A stretch of 64,000 bases of DNA from positions 37,217,554-37,281,553 of the forward strand of contig OX485803.1 of NCBI GenBank assembly GCA_950295325.1. The letters run 5' to 3'. Positions 20,163 to 31,670 of the stretch are shown here, in pieces. Positions within the stretch are counted from its first letter, which is position 1, and each line of letters opens with the position of its first letter. This stretch comes from Polytrichum commune (Eukaryota > Streptophyta > Polytrichopsida > Polytrichales > Polytrichaceae). The notes beneath the pieces were generated by a model. It was not told where the DNA came from. It ran no database searches and saw only the letters and a list, made by a program, of their open reading frames with translations. The position numbers and the translations under genes were made by a program.

Positions 20163-21583
20163 TACTAGTAGCTACAGTTAGTTCTGAATTAATGTTTCGG
20201 GCCCGAAACACTTTCTGGGGGGGGGCTGGTTTGTGAATTTGGAGGTGACAGGGTAGGGATTCAGATAGTCAACTTTGATTCTATGTAGTTGCCTCTGAGT
20301 TGATGTGGACTGAATTGCTCTTGAAGGGCTGAATGTAGGTTAGTTTTGTTTTGTTTAGTTTGGTTTACATTAGTTCACTTTGGTTATTTGAACTTAGTGA
20401 TTAGGGTCAAATATGGAGTAGTAGTAGGTAGAGTTAGTTCTGAATAAGTGTTTCGGGCCCGAAACACTTTCGGGGGGGGGCTGGTTTGTGAATTTGGAGG
20501 TGACAGGGTAGGGGATTCAGATAGTCAACTTTGATTCTATGTAGTTGCCTCTGAGCTGATGTGGACTGAATTGAGGGTCAAGGGCTGAATGTACGTTAGT
20601 TTTTTTTTGTTTAGTTTGGTTTACATTAGTTCAGTTAGGTAGATTGAAGTTTTGGTCAAACACTAAGTACTAGTAGCTACAGTTAGTTCTGAATTAATGT
20701 TTCGGGCCCGAAACACTTTCTGGGGGGGGGCTGGTTTGTGAATTTGGAGGTGACAGGGTAGGGTATTCAGATAGTCAACTTTGATTCTATGTAGTTGCCT
20801 CTGAGATGATGTGGACTGAATTGCCCTTGAAGGGCTGAATGTAGGTTAGTTTTGTTTAGTTTAGTTTGGTTTACATTAGTTCACTTTGGTTGTTTGAACT
20901 TAGTGATTAGGATCAAATATGGAGTAGTAGTAGGTAGAGTTAGTTCTGAATAAATGTTTCGGGCCCGAAACACTTTCCGGGGGGGGGGTTGGTTTGTTAA
21001 TTTGGAGGTGACAGGGTAGGAATTCAGACAGTCAACTTTGATTGTAAATGGGTGCTTATGAGCTGATGTGGACTCATTTGCTCTTCAAGGGCTTAGGGTA
21101 TTTTAGTTTTAACAGTGTAGTTTGGTTTAGATTAGTGCATTTAGGTAGATTGAAGTTTTGGTCAAACACTAAGTACTAGTAGCTACAGTTAGTTCTAAAT
21201 TAATGTTTCGGGCCCGAAACACTTTCTGCGGGTGGGCTGGTTTGTGAATTTCGAGGTGACAGGGTAGGGGATTCAGATAGTCAACTTTGATTCTATGTAG
21301 TTGCCCATGAGCTAATGTGGACTGAATTGAGGGTCAAGGGCTGAATGTACGTTAGGTTTTTTTTGTTTAGTTTGGTTTAGATTAGTTCAGTTAGGTATAT
21401 TGAAGTTTTGGTCAAACACTAAGTAGTCGTAGGTAGAGTTAGTTCTAACTAAGTGTTTCGGGCCCGAAACAGTTTCTGGGGGGGTCTGGTTTGTGAATTT
21501 GGATGTGACAGGGTAGGGGATTCAGATAGTCAACTTTGATTCTATGTAGTTGCCCATGAGCTGATGTGGACTGAATTGAGGGT
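20163..21583. repeat. 250 bp tandem array, main block
   Basis: Six units with perfect TGTTTCGGGCCCGAAACA palindromes at 20193, 20449, 20699, 20955, 21204 and 21454, giving spacings of 249-256 bp. Each palindrome is followed by a G-run and CTGGTTTGTGAATTTGGAGGTGACAGGGTAGGG. The units also share a TTTTGTTTAGTTTGGTTTA tract. No coding sequence. It is interrupted at 21583 by element B. Confidence 0.93.
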
Positions 21584-22080
21584 TGTGGGAACACGCGAAC
21601 ACCAAAATATCCGGATTGGCGGTTTTAAGTGCCAAATCCGGGTTGTCCGGATGATCCTAGTATCGTCCAGGGATTCTGTGAAGTGTAGGAGGTCTAAAAC
21701 TCTCCGTACCTGCTTATTTCTTCTTCCTTAGCCAAATTTCCGGAAATCCTTATTTCCGGATATTTGGTCTTTGGGGACATTCTTAGCCTTTTTCCGGAGT
21801 GTGCCTCTCCGGATGTTATTTCTAGGTCCTCTTTATAATACTTACCCACCCCTTTACGTCTACCCTCTAGAATAAGTGGTTTCTTCTGGTGAAGACGTCC
21901 TTGATAAGGTTAGAATCTGGAAACTCCCTCACAACCAATCCGGATTGATCAGGTCCGTCCTGGCAGGTCACGCAGAGAGATCTGGATTGTTTCTTGGGAC
22001 CATAGTGGCCAGAGGAGTCCGGATTCCGACCGGAGATCTAACTCGACGGGATGAGTAGGTGACCCGTACCACTTTCCGGA

Positions 22081-23076
22081 CACTACAAGAAATCGCAGTC
22101 CGAATCAACATAAAATCAACTAATTTTTGTTGATTTCAACAGATTTGGGAAAAACAATGTTGAAATGGATCCATTGTGCGACACAAATCAACAGAAGGAA
22201 CATTTATCTGTTGATTTCAACAGAGGAATTTTAATTAATGTATATTAATTTTTAAATAACACTAATTATGTTAAAGTAATCAATTACTATGATTCCTATA
22301 ATTTACAATAATTAAATAGTTTGATTAATTTGCAATATTTAATTACTTAAATTACTTAAATTTACAATTATAGTAAATTGTGAATGATTGTAATTTTGTT
22401 CTATTTATAGTATGTTTAATTACTAATTAGCAATTACTCTAATTATTGTACTTACTCATTAAAGTAATTAAAGTAATTAAAGTAATTACTAATTACAGAA
22501 AATACTAATTAAAGTAATTACAGAAATTAATAATTAAAATATTTACAGAAATGACTAATTAAAGTAATTACAGACATTACAGTAATTATAGTAATAAAAA
22601 CAATTTATGTAATTACTAATTTATGTAATTATGTAATTATGTAATCTATGTAATTATAAATTTTACAAAAGTTTATAAATTTTACGGCCTCTTTATACAA
22701 ATGTCTTACATACTCGCTCTAAATCATGTGATGAGTGGTGGCTTAGTGGCTAAGGCCCCTGGCGGTAGCCAAGAGGTTCAAGGATCGATACCCTTGGCCT
22801 TCACCCTTGGGCCTAGCCTAGGTTGGGTAGGTGGCTAGGTCCTTTAGACTAGGCTAGGCAAGGTGGTCCTTGGTAGTAGGTGTGTAGGCCCGACATGTGA
22901 GAAGCGGAATTACTAATTTATATCATTTTTACTAGTATAACTTGGACATTTAACCAATGCCTCAATCAAGAGATATGTGTTAAAATTGTTCCGAATCAAG
23001 AGTTCCGAATCAACAGGTAGAATCAACAGAATTCTGTTGAAACTCTGTTGGAACGGAACCGTTTTTTCTTGTAGTG
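22081..23076. mobile_element. non-autonomous CACTA element (996 bp)
   Basis: The ends are CACTACAAGAAATCGC and the mirrored GTTTTTTCTTGTAGTG, with a 3 bp duplication GGA on both sides (22078-22080, 23077-23079). Subterminal words TCAACAGA and CTGTTGA recur in both orientations near each end, as expected for transposase binding sites of CACTA elements. The middle is very AT-rich, based on TAATTA and AGTAATTA repeats. No coding capacity; it must be mobilised in trans. Confidence 0.88.
22733..22915 (+). repeat. possible tRNA-derived SINE segment
   Basis: Within the non-autonomous CACTA element, GGTGGCTTAGTGGCTAAGG resembles a pol III A-box region. GAGGTTCAAGGATCGATACC, about 40 bp further, resembles a B-box region. 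A GC-rich tail with CTAGGC repeats follows. No clear tail or target duplication, so it is tentative. Confidence 0.35.
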
Positions 23077-23959
23077 GGATTACCCCGTCCAAAGACTGTG
23101 AGACCTCTTCAGAAGGTCGGATGGCGTAAGTCCGGCACCTTCCGGATCTTGCCCAGTCCTAACGACGGCTATCTCACATGGACGTTACCCAGGCATTCGG
23201 AACAATGAGGATCTCTTCCTACTGCACTCCGGAGGTGGCCTCCAATCCGGAATCCTTACTGATCCGGACCTCTCCTTCTCCGTCCGACGGATCGGTCCGG
23301 CTACCTCTACCTTGGATTCTACTCAATCTGAGCTAACTGGGCGATCCGTACCACTAATCCGGATAGGTCCGTCTAAGGACGGTGGGACCTCTTCAGAAGA
23401 TCAGATTGGCGTAAGTCCGGATCTCACCCAATCTTCCCAGCGGCTATCCCACCTAGACGTTACCCAACCTACCGGATTAGTGAGGTTTCCCTCCCACTAC
23501 ACTCAAAGAGGATCTACAAGGCGATAACCGGATCTGATCTGGGTCTCCTCTCTCATGTCCTATCCGGAACTCCTATCCCTCATGCTCTCTCTCTCTCTCT
23601 TCCACTAACGATCTCCGGATCATTCACACAAACAACAATCAAGAGAAGTCAAGGAGTGAGAAGCAAAGACATTTATTCAGAATAGGAGTAATCGCAATAC
23701 AACAATTGAGAAGGAACCCTTCTCAAGCTCCTTATTCAGCCTTAAGTAGAGGCTCAAAAATCCCTAAACTGAGGGCGGCGGCCCAAGCGGCTGCCGCTTA
23801 AGAAAACCCTAACTACCCCCGGTCTCCCGGATTTCCCGAATCCAGATCCGGGTTTTCCGCTGACACTACCAAAGGAAAATTTTATTAATCGTCTTCAAAA
23901 ACTCCTAAGTCCTACCTGCCTACCTCCATTCTGCCTAACTAATCTAGCTACTCCCCTAA

Positions 23960-26032
23960 CTAAGAAGACCGGTGCTTCTTCGGAGCCGATCCCTCCTTTG
24001 AGTGACTCCCTAACTTGCTGACGGCGGATGAGCCCCCTGCCGGTGATGCCTTCTGCAGCCGCGTGAGCATCCTCCTCATGTTCGGAGACGGAACAACCTC
24101 GTCCTCCGAATCCGCTGCCCTCTCGGTCCGTGGGGTAGCGGTCCCTGGTGTTCCGGAGACTGTCCCTGGGGTTCTTGAAGCTGTCCCCATTCAGATGTTT
24201 CGGACTGGAGAAGGATCGCTTCCGGTGCCCTGTTCCGGATTCCGTCCGCCCGAGAGTGAAGCCGTCCGCGGATCCCTGTTGGAGGCCGCCCTTGAGGGTG
24301 GCGGAGGAAAGGGACTCACCATTTGGCAGTCCCGTGGAGACGATGGCGAGGCGTGGGTCATATAGGGGCCTTGCCCCTACTCGGGGTTGCCTCCCGGTCG
24401 GAAGTCTGGTGCCGGATCGGCGTCCTAGCCCTATCCGGAGTCCGGGACCTATCCGAGTTCCGCGGCACAGGGGACTGGCCCCTTCCGGATCGGACCGACC
24501 CGGTGCTTTTCCGCCTCACCTGGGGAGAACGGACCCTTTCCGGAGCCCCTCCGGAACTACCAGGCCGAGAGCCTCCTCCTTGCTGGCTGGGTCCTGCAGA
24601 GGCCGGCGGATTCTGAACCAGGGCTACTTCACCAACCACCTCGTAGAGGGTTCCGGTTGGTGACCCTGGTGGACCCGGATAGAGCACCCTCCGCGGTGTT
24701 CCGCTTGGCGGGACCACCCTCTGGATTTCCGCCAGGAGATCTTTCATCGTTCGTGAATACTTCACGAGGATGGGGAGGGTCTGCCTAGCGGAAGCGGGAT
24801 CTCCGGACTCCATCATCCGGTTGTAGAGATGTGCCTTGTTAACGATCTCCGCCGGATGACCCACCAGTTCCCGGATCCGGCTGAAGAGCACTGCCTGCTC
24901 CGCATGGTACTTCCGGATCTCCTCGCTTTTCTGACTCAGCTCCTGAGTCATGGCCGCTACCTGTGCGGTGAGGTGGGCGTTCTCCGTCTTGGCCTGCTCC
25001 AGCTCCTTCCGGTCCGCCCTCTTTGCCAATTCCCGGAGAATGTTTCCGGGTCCGCAGTCGTCCAGAGCATGGTTCGCCCCCTTGACAATATGCTCCAGTC
25101 GGTAATACTGGGTCTTGAGGTCCTCCATCCCCTCCTGGAATCGTTTGAATGGATTCTCCGGAAAGTCCCAAGCGGATAGGTCCACATTCCGCCATGGGGT
25201 CTCCCGGTTGGGTCCGGCTTCCGGATATTGGTGAGGGGGAGGGGGAGAGAGTGGCCTCGAGACGGTTGGCAGCGGGCTTCCGGGTGACGAGGGAGGTGCT
25301 TCCGGAAGAATAGGGTCGCTGGAGGTCTCCGTCTCGATGTCTCCGGCTTCCGGAAGCAGCTTGTAGGTGACCTCATCCGCCGCTATTGTGAGCAGGTCCT
25401 CTTCCTCTGCGTGATGCAGTCGAAATGCTGGTAGAGGTGCAAAATGAAGGGGGAGAGGAAGGAGGGTTTCCGGCCAATATGGGGGAGGGCCCGCCCCACT
25501 ATCTCCTGGATAATCAGCCCCCAGTTCACCGGCCGGACTCCAGATATGGCACCGAACAGCGTGTTAGCCATGGTAAGGCTGATCCGCTTCGGCTTGTCCG
25601 GGTTAAGGATAGGCAGGAGGAATTCCAACACCCTCCTTTCCCTTAGGTTCCGGCAGTTCCCGGGGTGGAAGCCGTCCTTCGGATCCGCGTCCCCTCTAAA
25701 TTTTCCGACGAATAAGCCGTCGCGGCGGCCAGCCCATCCTTCTGTAATCCCCCGAGGAAACCCGTAGACCCTGTTCCAAATATCCGGAGTCCAGTGTTCC
25801 GGATCTCTCCTCTTTGTCCCTAACCACTGATTTCCTCTCTCAAACTTAAACTCTCGGAGAGTATCTTCGGCTCGGAGGTTCCAGGGTTTGGCTAGCAACC
25901 TGCGCAGCCCATAACCCGGAGATCCTCCGCGAGCTCCTGTAGCTCCCTATCCTCCCTCGGAATTGCAGGGATGAGGGCTTTGAGCGGAACCGGGATAGGT
26001 TCCCTCTGATCCTCTTCCCGTGCTTCCGGCAT
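23960..26032 (-). pseudogene. gag-like gene of element B (frameshifted)
   Basis: Reading the minus strand from the ATG at 26032: an acidic N-terminus (MPEAREEDQREPIPVPLKAL), a globular region (LAKPWNLRAEDTLREFKFERG to PHIGRKPSFLSPFILHLYQH, 25898-25430), a Pro/Ser linker, a long charged helix (KELEQAKTENAHLTAQ area, about 25050-24860) and a basic Ser/Arg/Pro tail. This order (alpha-helical domain, coiled coil, basic low-complexity tail) is gag-like, but I recognise no family and no zinc knuckle. Two single-base frame breaks are needed to keep it in one frame, near 25898 and near 25428, plus a stop after KAPI at 24358. It is therefore probably a pseudogene in this copy. Confidence 0.45.
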
Positions 26033-26681
26033 TTTCCTCTTCTTTCAATTCCTGGCTCAATCCTCTCTTCCGGATTCCTTCCCTTCCGTCTAATTGCCAC
26101 AGAGTCCCGGCAAGCCCACTGCCGGTGACTGAAAAGTGCAGAGTCCCAGCAATCCCACTGCTGGCGGCTCGAAAGAATTGACACCTCACCACTCGTTCTC
26201 TCAACAGGTTGCCTTTTTCAGAAAAAAGTGGGAGGGAGAAGAAAGGGACCCTTAAATATCCTTCCTCCCTCTTCCTTCCCCTGTTACCGTTTGGTTTAAC
26301 GGAAAACGGTAACCGGCGGTTCTCACCAACGGTTTTACTAACATTTTTACCAACGGCTTTCTTTTCCCCCAACCGTCATAAGGCCCGTTGTAACCGCCAC
26401 TTCCGGGCCGTTGGGTAATCTTGGCGCGTCCGTTACTTGGTCCGGACCAATGGTTTGGACCATGATTACATGGTCCGCCCATCCTATTTGACGGACCGGT
26501 CATAGTACTTATTTAGAGTCGTTTTACCGCACAAGGCGGGGTTAGAATACTCTATTTCCTAGTACCATTAATTTTGTCCTAATAGACCCTATTATCCTCA
26601 GATAAGCAAGGTAAAATACGGAAATTGAATCCGTATTTCCGTATTTCCGTCTTTCCGTCGAATTTGGACTCCCACAAGGGT

Positions 26682-26729
26682 CAAGGGCTGAATGTACGTT
26701 AGTTTTTTTTTGTTTAGTTTGGTTTAGAT
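26682..26729. repeat. short piece of the 250 bp array between elements B and C
   Basis: CAAGGGCTGAATGTACGTTAG...TTTGGTTTAGAT is array sequence. Adding 130 bp (21454-21583), 48 bp here and 72 bp right of element C gives 250 bp, the array period. This confirms two adjacent insertions in one unit. Confidence 0.9.
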
Positions 26730-27383
26730 CACTATAAGAAAATCATGTTTTTTGTGACGTAAAAAAAAACGGGAGTGCGCGTTCACTTTGACATGGAGGT
26801 TCTTCTCTTGGACGTCACCTAAAATCCGTCATGTCAGACAGGAGAAAAACGCGTCGTGGACATGCGAAAACATGGGGAATTTCAGCACGTTTTTATGTGA
26901 CATCACATAAAACATGGTGTTCCATAGTGTCCACGTGAAGACACGTGGACGCCACCGGCATGCCACGCAAGCATGTTTTTTGCGGGCAGTGCCACGTCGA
27001 CACGCTTTTTTTTTCCGCCCCCTCCGTGACGTGGATGGCCTCGTGGACCCTCTTGAGATGACGTGGAATGCGATTAAAAACTGACGTGGCATTCGCTATT
27101 GCTGACGTGGACATTGCATTACGTGGCGATGTGTGCTGTTACCGACGTCCTCTGCGACACGAAAATGTCACATGAGACATTTTCCTCGACGTATGCATGT
27201 ATTTTTTGGGTGTTTTCGGGGTGACTTTTAGTTTTCTTGGACATCCTTTTTGACAGTGGGATGTTATGTGTGACATCAAATGGGACATTACAAATTATGG
27301 GGATGTCCTCTGGCCAAAACCACAGCTTGTTTGGGAGTGATGATGCCGTTTTCAAGCTTAGCCCGCCTTGACGTGGCTGATTG
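26730..27383. repeat. left subterminal region of element C
   Basis: GACGT(C/G) and GACATG words occur roughly every 20-40 bp (for example near 26755, 26790, 26812, 26857, 26927, 26995, 27028, 27077, 27108), in both orientations. This is typical of CACTA subterminal repeats bound by the TNPA-type protein. Short ORFs here are not genes. Confidence 0.7.
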
Positions 27384-28357
27384 TGTCGCAACCCTTGCTA
27401 GGTCCCTTAATAATCTTACCAATTTTCAATTCTAGCAAAGGTTACGAGTCGCTAACCCTTCGCATTCCGCCATGCTAATGGATAGCTCCTCTTACCCCGG
27501 ACCAATAGTTCATAGGAGGGAACCAACCCTCCTACTTTGCTTTCGGGACTCACCCCTTAATCGGTAACCCATTTCCCCAATGTGGACTTCCATCCATGGA
27601 AGTCCAATCCTATGTTGATCATCGCGTTGCCGGAGCAACACTACAACAACCCGAACCATACTAGGCAACTATGGCCTCACAATGGGCCAATGCCCATGGA
27701 GGCCGTGCCGTTCGGCCTCGGGTGGGTGAGGCCACACCACCTCACCCATATAAGCCTCTAGGACTCTACACGGAGCCCCTACCCCACCGCCAACCAACCT
27801 CTTGTCTCTCTACCAAGAGTTGGGGCCAAGTGGACATTTTCCCTTAGCTGCTGGGCCTAGAAACCCCCCAGCAGCTTCAGACCATCATAACTTCCTTGTA
27901 TGATGTCTGATCATAACAACCAACCACTCCATCTTCATCTACGCTTCACGTAGATGCCGATGGACTCCTCACTTGCCCCATTTGGGCAAGTTATGAGGAC
28001 GTTATGCCTCTTTGAACCTTGGCAGTCCCGGGAGTCACTCCCAGGCACTGCTGCACCAGGGCGTTGTCCCGGGACAGCACCCCACTCAAATGGCCATAAC
28101 TCCTAGCTCACACCTCCGATTGAGGTGTTCTTGAGCATTCTAGAATCACCACGCCATGAGCTACGCATAGCTCATGGCCTCACCCTCATGCCTCCTAGTC
28201 TTTGTGGGTGGGAGGCGTTCCCAACGCCCGGGGCCCTCACCCACACTAGGATCACTTGGGCCCTCTCACCAACGGCGCCACAAGTCCCGGGTGTCACTCC
28301 GGGGTCCCCCTTGTGCCCATGGTGTTTCGGGCACTCCTCATGGAGAGGTGCGCGACA
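27384..28357 (-). mobile_element. solo LTR, subfamily 2, minus orientation
   Basis: 974 bp, reading TGTCGCAACCC...GTGCGCGACA on the + strand, with a perfect 5 bp duplication GATTG (27379-27383, 28358-28362). Its 3' end (ATTATTAAGGGACCTAGCAAGG on the element strand) matches the extra 150 bp tail of the full-length element's LTRs, not their internal end. Confidence 0.92.
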
Positions 28358-31300
28358 GATTGCCTCAAATTCTCAAACACATTACTGACATCAAGTTGTT
28401 TGGCTATTAGCAGGACCAAATGTCAGATGCACGTCACTTATGCCATCTACGAGAACAAACACCGACGTCAACTGTTCCACTAGACAGTCGGAACAGACAC
28501 AAAGAACGCGTGGAACAAATGTACACCAATGCTTTCCAATTCCGTAAATGCAACGTTTTCATTGATACAACATATTGCAACCAAGAGGCTGCATTTACAC
28601 ATCAATCGCTAGTTGCCCAAAAACTTAAACATTGTCCATGATCGAGGCATCCATGTCTATAGTCGCGAGTCTACACCTCCACGACTAAGTGGATAATTCA
28701 TGAGCACTCGAATGGAGAGCCGCGTCGTTATTGAGAACGTCCACTCATTTCTTCTTTTGTGTCTGTGCCTTCGTACTAGTCCCCACCTGCCCCATTCCAC
28801 CACCATTCACAAAACCGCATGAATTACATTAGTGGTCATCCGAACATGAAATGGACTCACACGAACGACGTGACTATATTCGAGTGCTCCACACTCCTCC
28901 TGCAATCATGTAAGCAATGTAGGCATGCAAACATTAGTTCCCTCACCTTCGCAAGATTTTGGGGAGGTTTAGGCAAACCAACCGCTTTTGGTGCACCGAG
29001 TTTGGCCATTGAGGATTTCGCTTGTGCGCTTCTACCCACACGGCGGGGTCGGCCACCTGACTCCTCCGGTACGGGCACCTCATCCTGTAATAGCATTCCG
29101 CATTAGTACTCGGAGGTTTCAAATTATGGTCGTTCTGTTCTGCGATAATTTAAACTGTCAAGGCAAACGTCCAGCCTAATGTACATGTTGACATCCTCAA
29201 TGACACCACGAAGAACATGCCAGACAAATACATGAAGGTATAATTTTTTAAACGACGATGAGAGGGTTTCCAATATGTCTAATATGGGTGGGTCTTACTT
29301 GATGTTACCTGATCTAGAGATGCAATCTCTTCAGGCACGTCCGCATTGCCGGATATCTCAGGGTGTCCTTCCTCGACGTCCTCCATAGCTTGCACTGGCA
29401 CTTCCTCGTTGGTGGGTTCTACAGGGTCATCAATTACAGGTGTTTGTGTCGTTTTTTTCGGCACTTCGAGAATGTCCTCAATTATAGACGCGATAATGGT
29501 TTCAGAGCTGGGAGGCACTGCTTCTATGTCTGTGACTGCATCAGTCGCAGCATCCTCGGAGACGTCGCTCGGGACAGGAATCGCGGACGCCACACGCATG
29601 TCCGCACCGCCCACCGCGCTGACAACTGGGGTGGGAGCTTGTTTCTGTGCCACCATCACCAGATCCTCCGTCGTTGACGTCAATGCCGAAATATCGAGCA
29701 TCTTCGCAGACGATGAAGGCTCCGTCATGCTATCAATGTTAGTTGGATGTTTCTGACTCTGATTTTGAAGAATCATTCGCAACATGTCCTCCATGCGCTT
29801 GTTTGAGGCTGCCACATTCTCTCCAAGGCGTGTGACACTGCCCTCCAAATCCGTCACTCGAGTGCGCATCGACTCCATTTCCGAGCCATGATCGGGACGC
29901 GCTCGGCGCTTTTCCTCCTGTATGCGTTGGTACTCTTTGGCAACCTCGGCGTCAACCTCCGCATCGTACGGTGCCCTGTTCTTCAACATCGCATGCATGG
30001 CACATTAAAGTCATTACGGATGAAAGGGGACGTCGACAACAATGCGTTCCAACAGGTGCAGGTCCCGTGATGCCTTTGGAAGTGTCATGACTAACATCGA
30101 ACATCAACTCAAACAACTAGAGTTACATTGCCGGCTCATCGGACGTCTAAGTAAACGTGTTGGATGACATCTGTTGTCGACATTGACATTGTAGGGGATA
30201 AGGGCCATCACAGATTTATAAAGAGAATTGCAACATTGTCAGCCATGTCAACATAGACATAGTGGCACTCTTACCAGACGGGAGACGACCTCCCTTTCAA
30301 TAGCTTTCAGTTGAGCTGTGGTCGATCCTTTCCCTTTTGAAATTTAGCGCATGTGCTGAGACTTCAAATGCGCAGCCTCGGTGGCGCGCATACCCACAAG
30401 TGTTTTCCAATGCTCTGCATCCACATCGGCTGGTTTACCCGCATTGTTGTCTATGAGCTGGTTTAACCTCCACCGGGTGTTGATGAGTACCTTTGTTATA
30501 ATAGGCCGCATCCACTTCTCGCACACTTTGTCACAATGCCCGCACATCTCCCAGTCTGCATGCCGGACACACACGTCAATGCCATCACATTCACTTCACA
30601 AGCGACCAACACTGGGTGCCCACACTACACCCACGTTAGAAAGGGTACAAACCAGTATGTCACCACAAGAGAGAAAATTGATATCATCGACGTCCATAGG
30701 GACGTCGATAGCGATTGTCGAGCGTTTCAGTACACATGTCCACAAAAACGCACGGACGTCCTGTTCGGCATCCACTCACAGATTGTCAGCATGACACTCT
30801 GTGCTAAATACATGTCCACCCTGACGTCAGCGAGAATGTCATGCCTGCCTACATAGACATACACCCTGTTGCTCATGTCCAGAATGATGTTTGGTTGCAC
30901 TTAAAATGTCAGATTCGGGTTTCACATCGCAAATTAACGCGACACATGCATGCCAAAAAATTGATGTGCAAACCTTACCTGTATATAGGCGTTTGAATAA
31001 TCGCTTCCTCTCGTGCCGTGGCTGGCCTTCCCATCCCGTCGTGGGATCCAGGTCCTTTGCATACTTCTTGATGTCGGCGCACAGGACAGCCTTCATGGCG
31101 CCAAAAGGCTGCCCTTGCGCATCCAGCTCCACACGTTTCTTCAAGGCAGTGCTCCCCCCTCCCTTACGTGTTGGTAGTGGATGTGATGTTTCAATCCCAT
31201 CACTGTTCTCCTGATCGCTGTCTGATTCCGTGCCCGAGTTGGTTGCGTATCCTCGGCTACAACAACCACATTCCACAATCAAGGAATCTCCAGGTGCACA

Positions 31301-31670
31301 CATATGCGACTACCCACTGAGCTTGAGCAGCCACATTGCAACCAGTTACTGCCCCTATGAATCATACACGCAGTCAAGAGCATGGACGAGCAACTTCAGA
31401 GTTCAGGAAGATTACCAATCACGATGTTCAAGCTGTAGCTGAAGAGTACCCATCATAGATGACCTGGTTGTCCAAGAGGGTATATCCATTCGATAGGTTT
31501 AGGGTCCAAGAAGATTACCCATATACATGAACTGGTTGAGTTTAAGAGATAACCAATTCACTGCTGAGAGGTCGAAAGCGGCCAATTACATTGACCCGTG
31601 TGAAGGATCAACCCTAATGTCGGCTCCATCAACTAATTGGGGGTTGTGCGCCATAGGAGCTAAGCCATAA

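Larger units (their letters stand above)
21584..26676 (-). mobile_element. Element B: TG...CA element with a gag-like gene (possible long solo LTR or LARD)
   Basis: Starts TGTGGGAACACG and ends GGACTCCCACA. It is flanked by the perfect 5 bp duplication AGGGT (21579-21583, 26677-26681), so the boundaries are firm. The net length without the nested 996 bp element is about 4.1 kb. TG...CA plus a 5 bp duplication is the signature of LTR elements. I could not find an internal LTR pair, primer site, protease, reverse transcriptase or integrase. On the minus strand there is a TATA-like GATATTTAAGG near 26250, a gag-like gene at 26032-23960, and an AATAAA near 23670. A 4 kb solo LTR carrying a gene, or a gene-bearing LARD, both fit. 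TCCGGA-type strings are very dense throughout. An imperfect internal duplication lies at about 23090-23170 and 23370-23450. Confidence 0.65.

Noticed and set aside
20193-20210. TGTTTCGGGCCCGAAACA as a true bacterial-type parS site
   Set aside because: Spacer length differs from parS, the array predates element A, and the ParB-like protein lacks a helix-turn-helix domain I can see. Kept only as a low-weight observation.
28125-28410. Recurrent ORFs MFLSILESPRHELRI.. and MGGRRSKRPGPS.. (also near 2474, 33676, 36942, 43379, 48031)
   Set aside because: Each lies inside a copy of the same LTR; they recur because the LTR recurs and are not genes.
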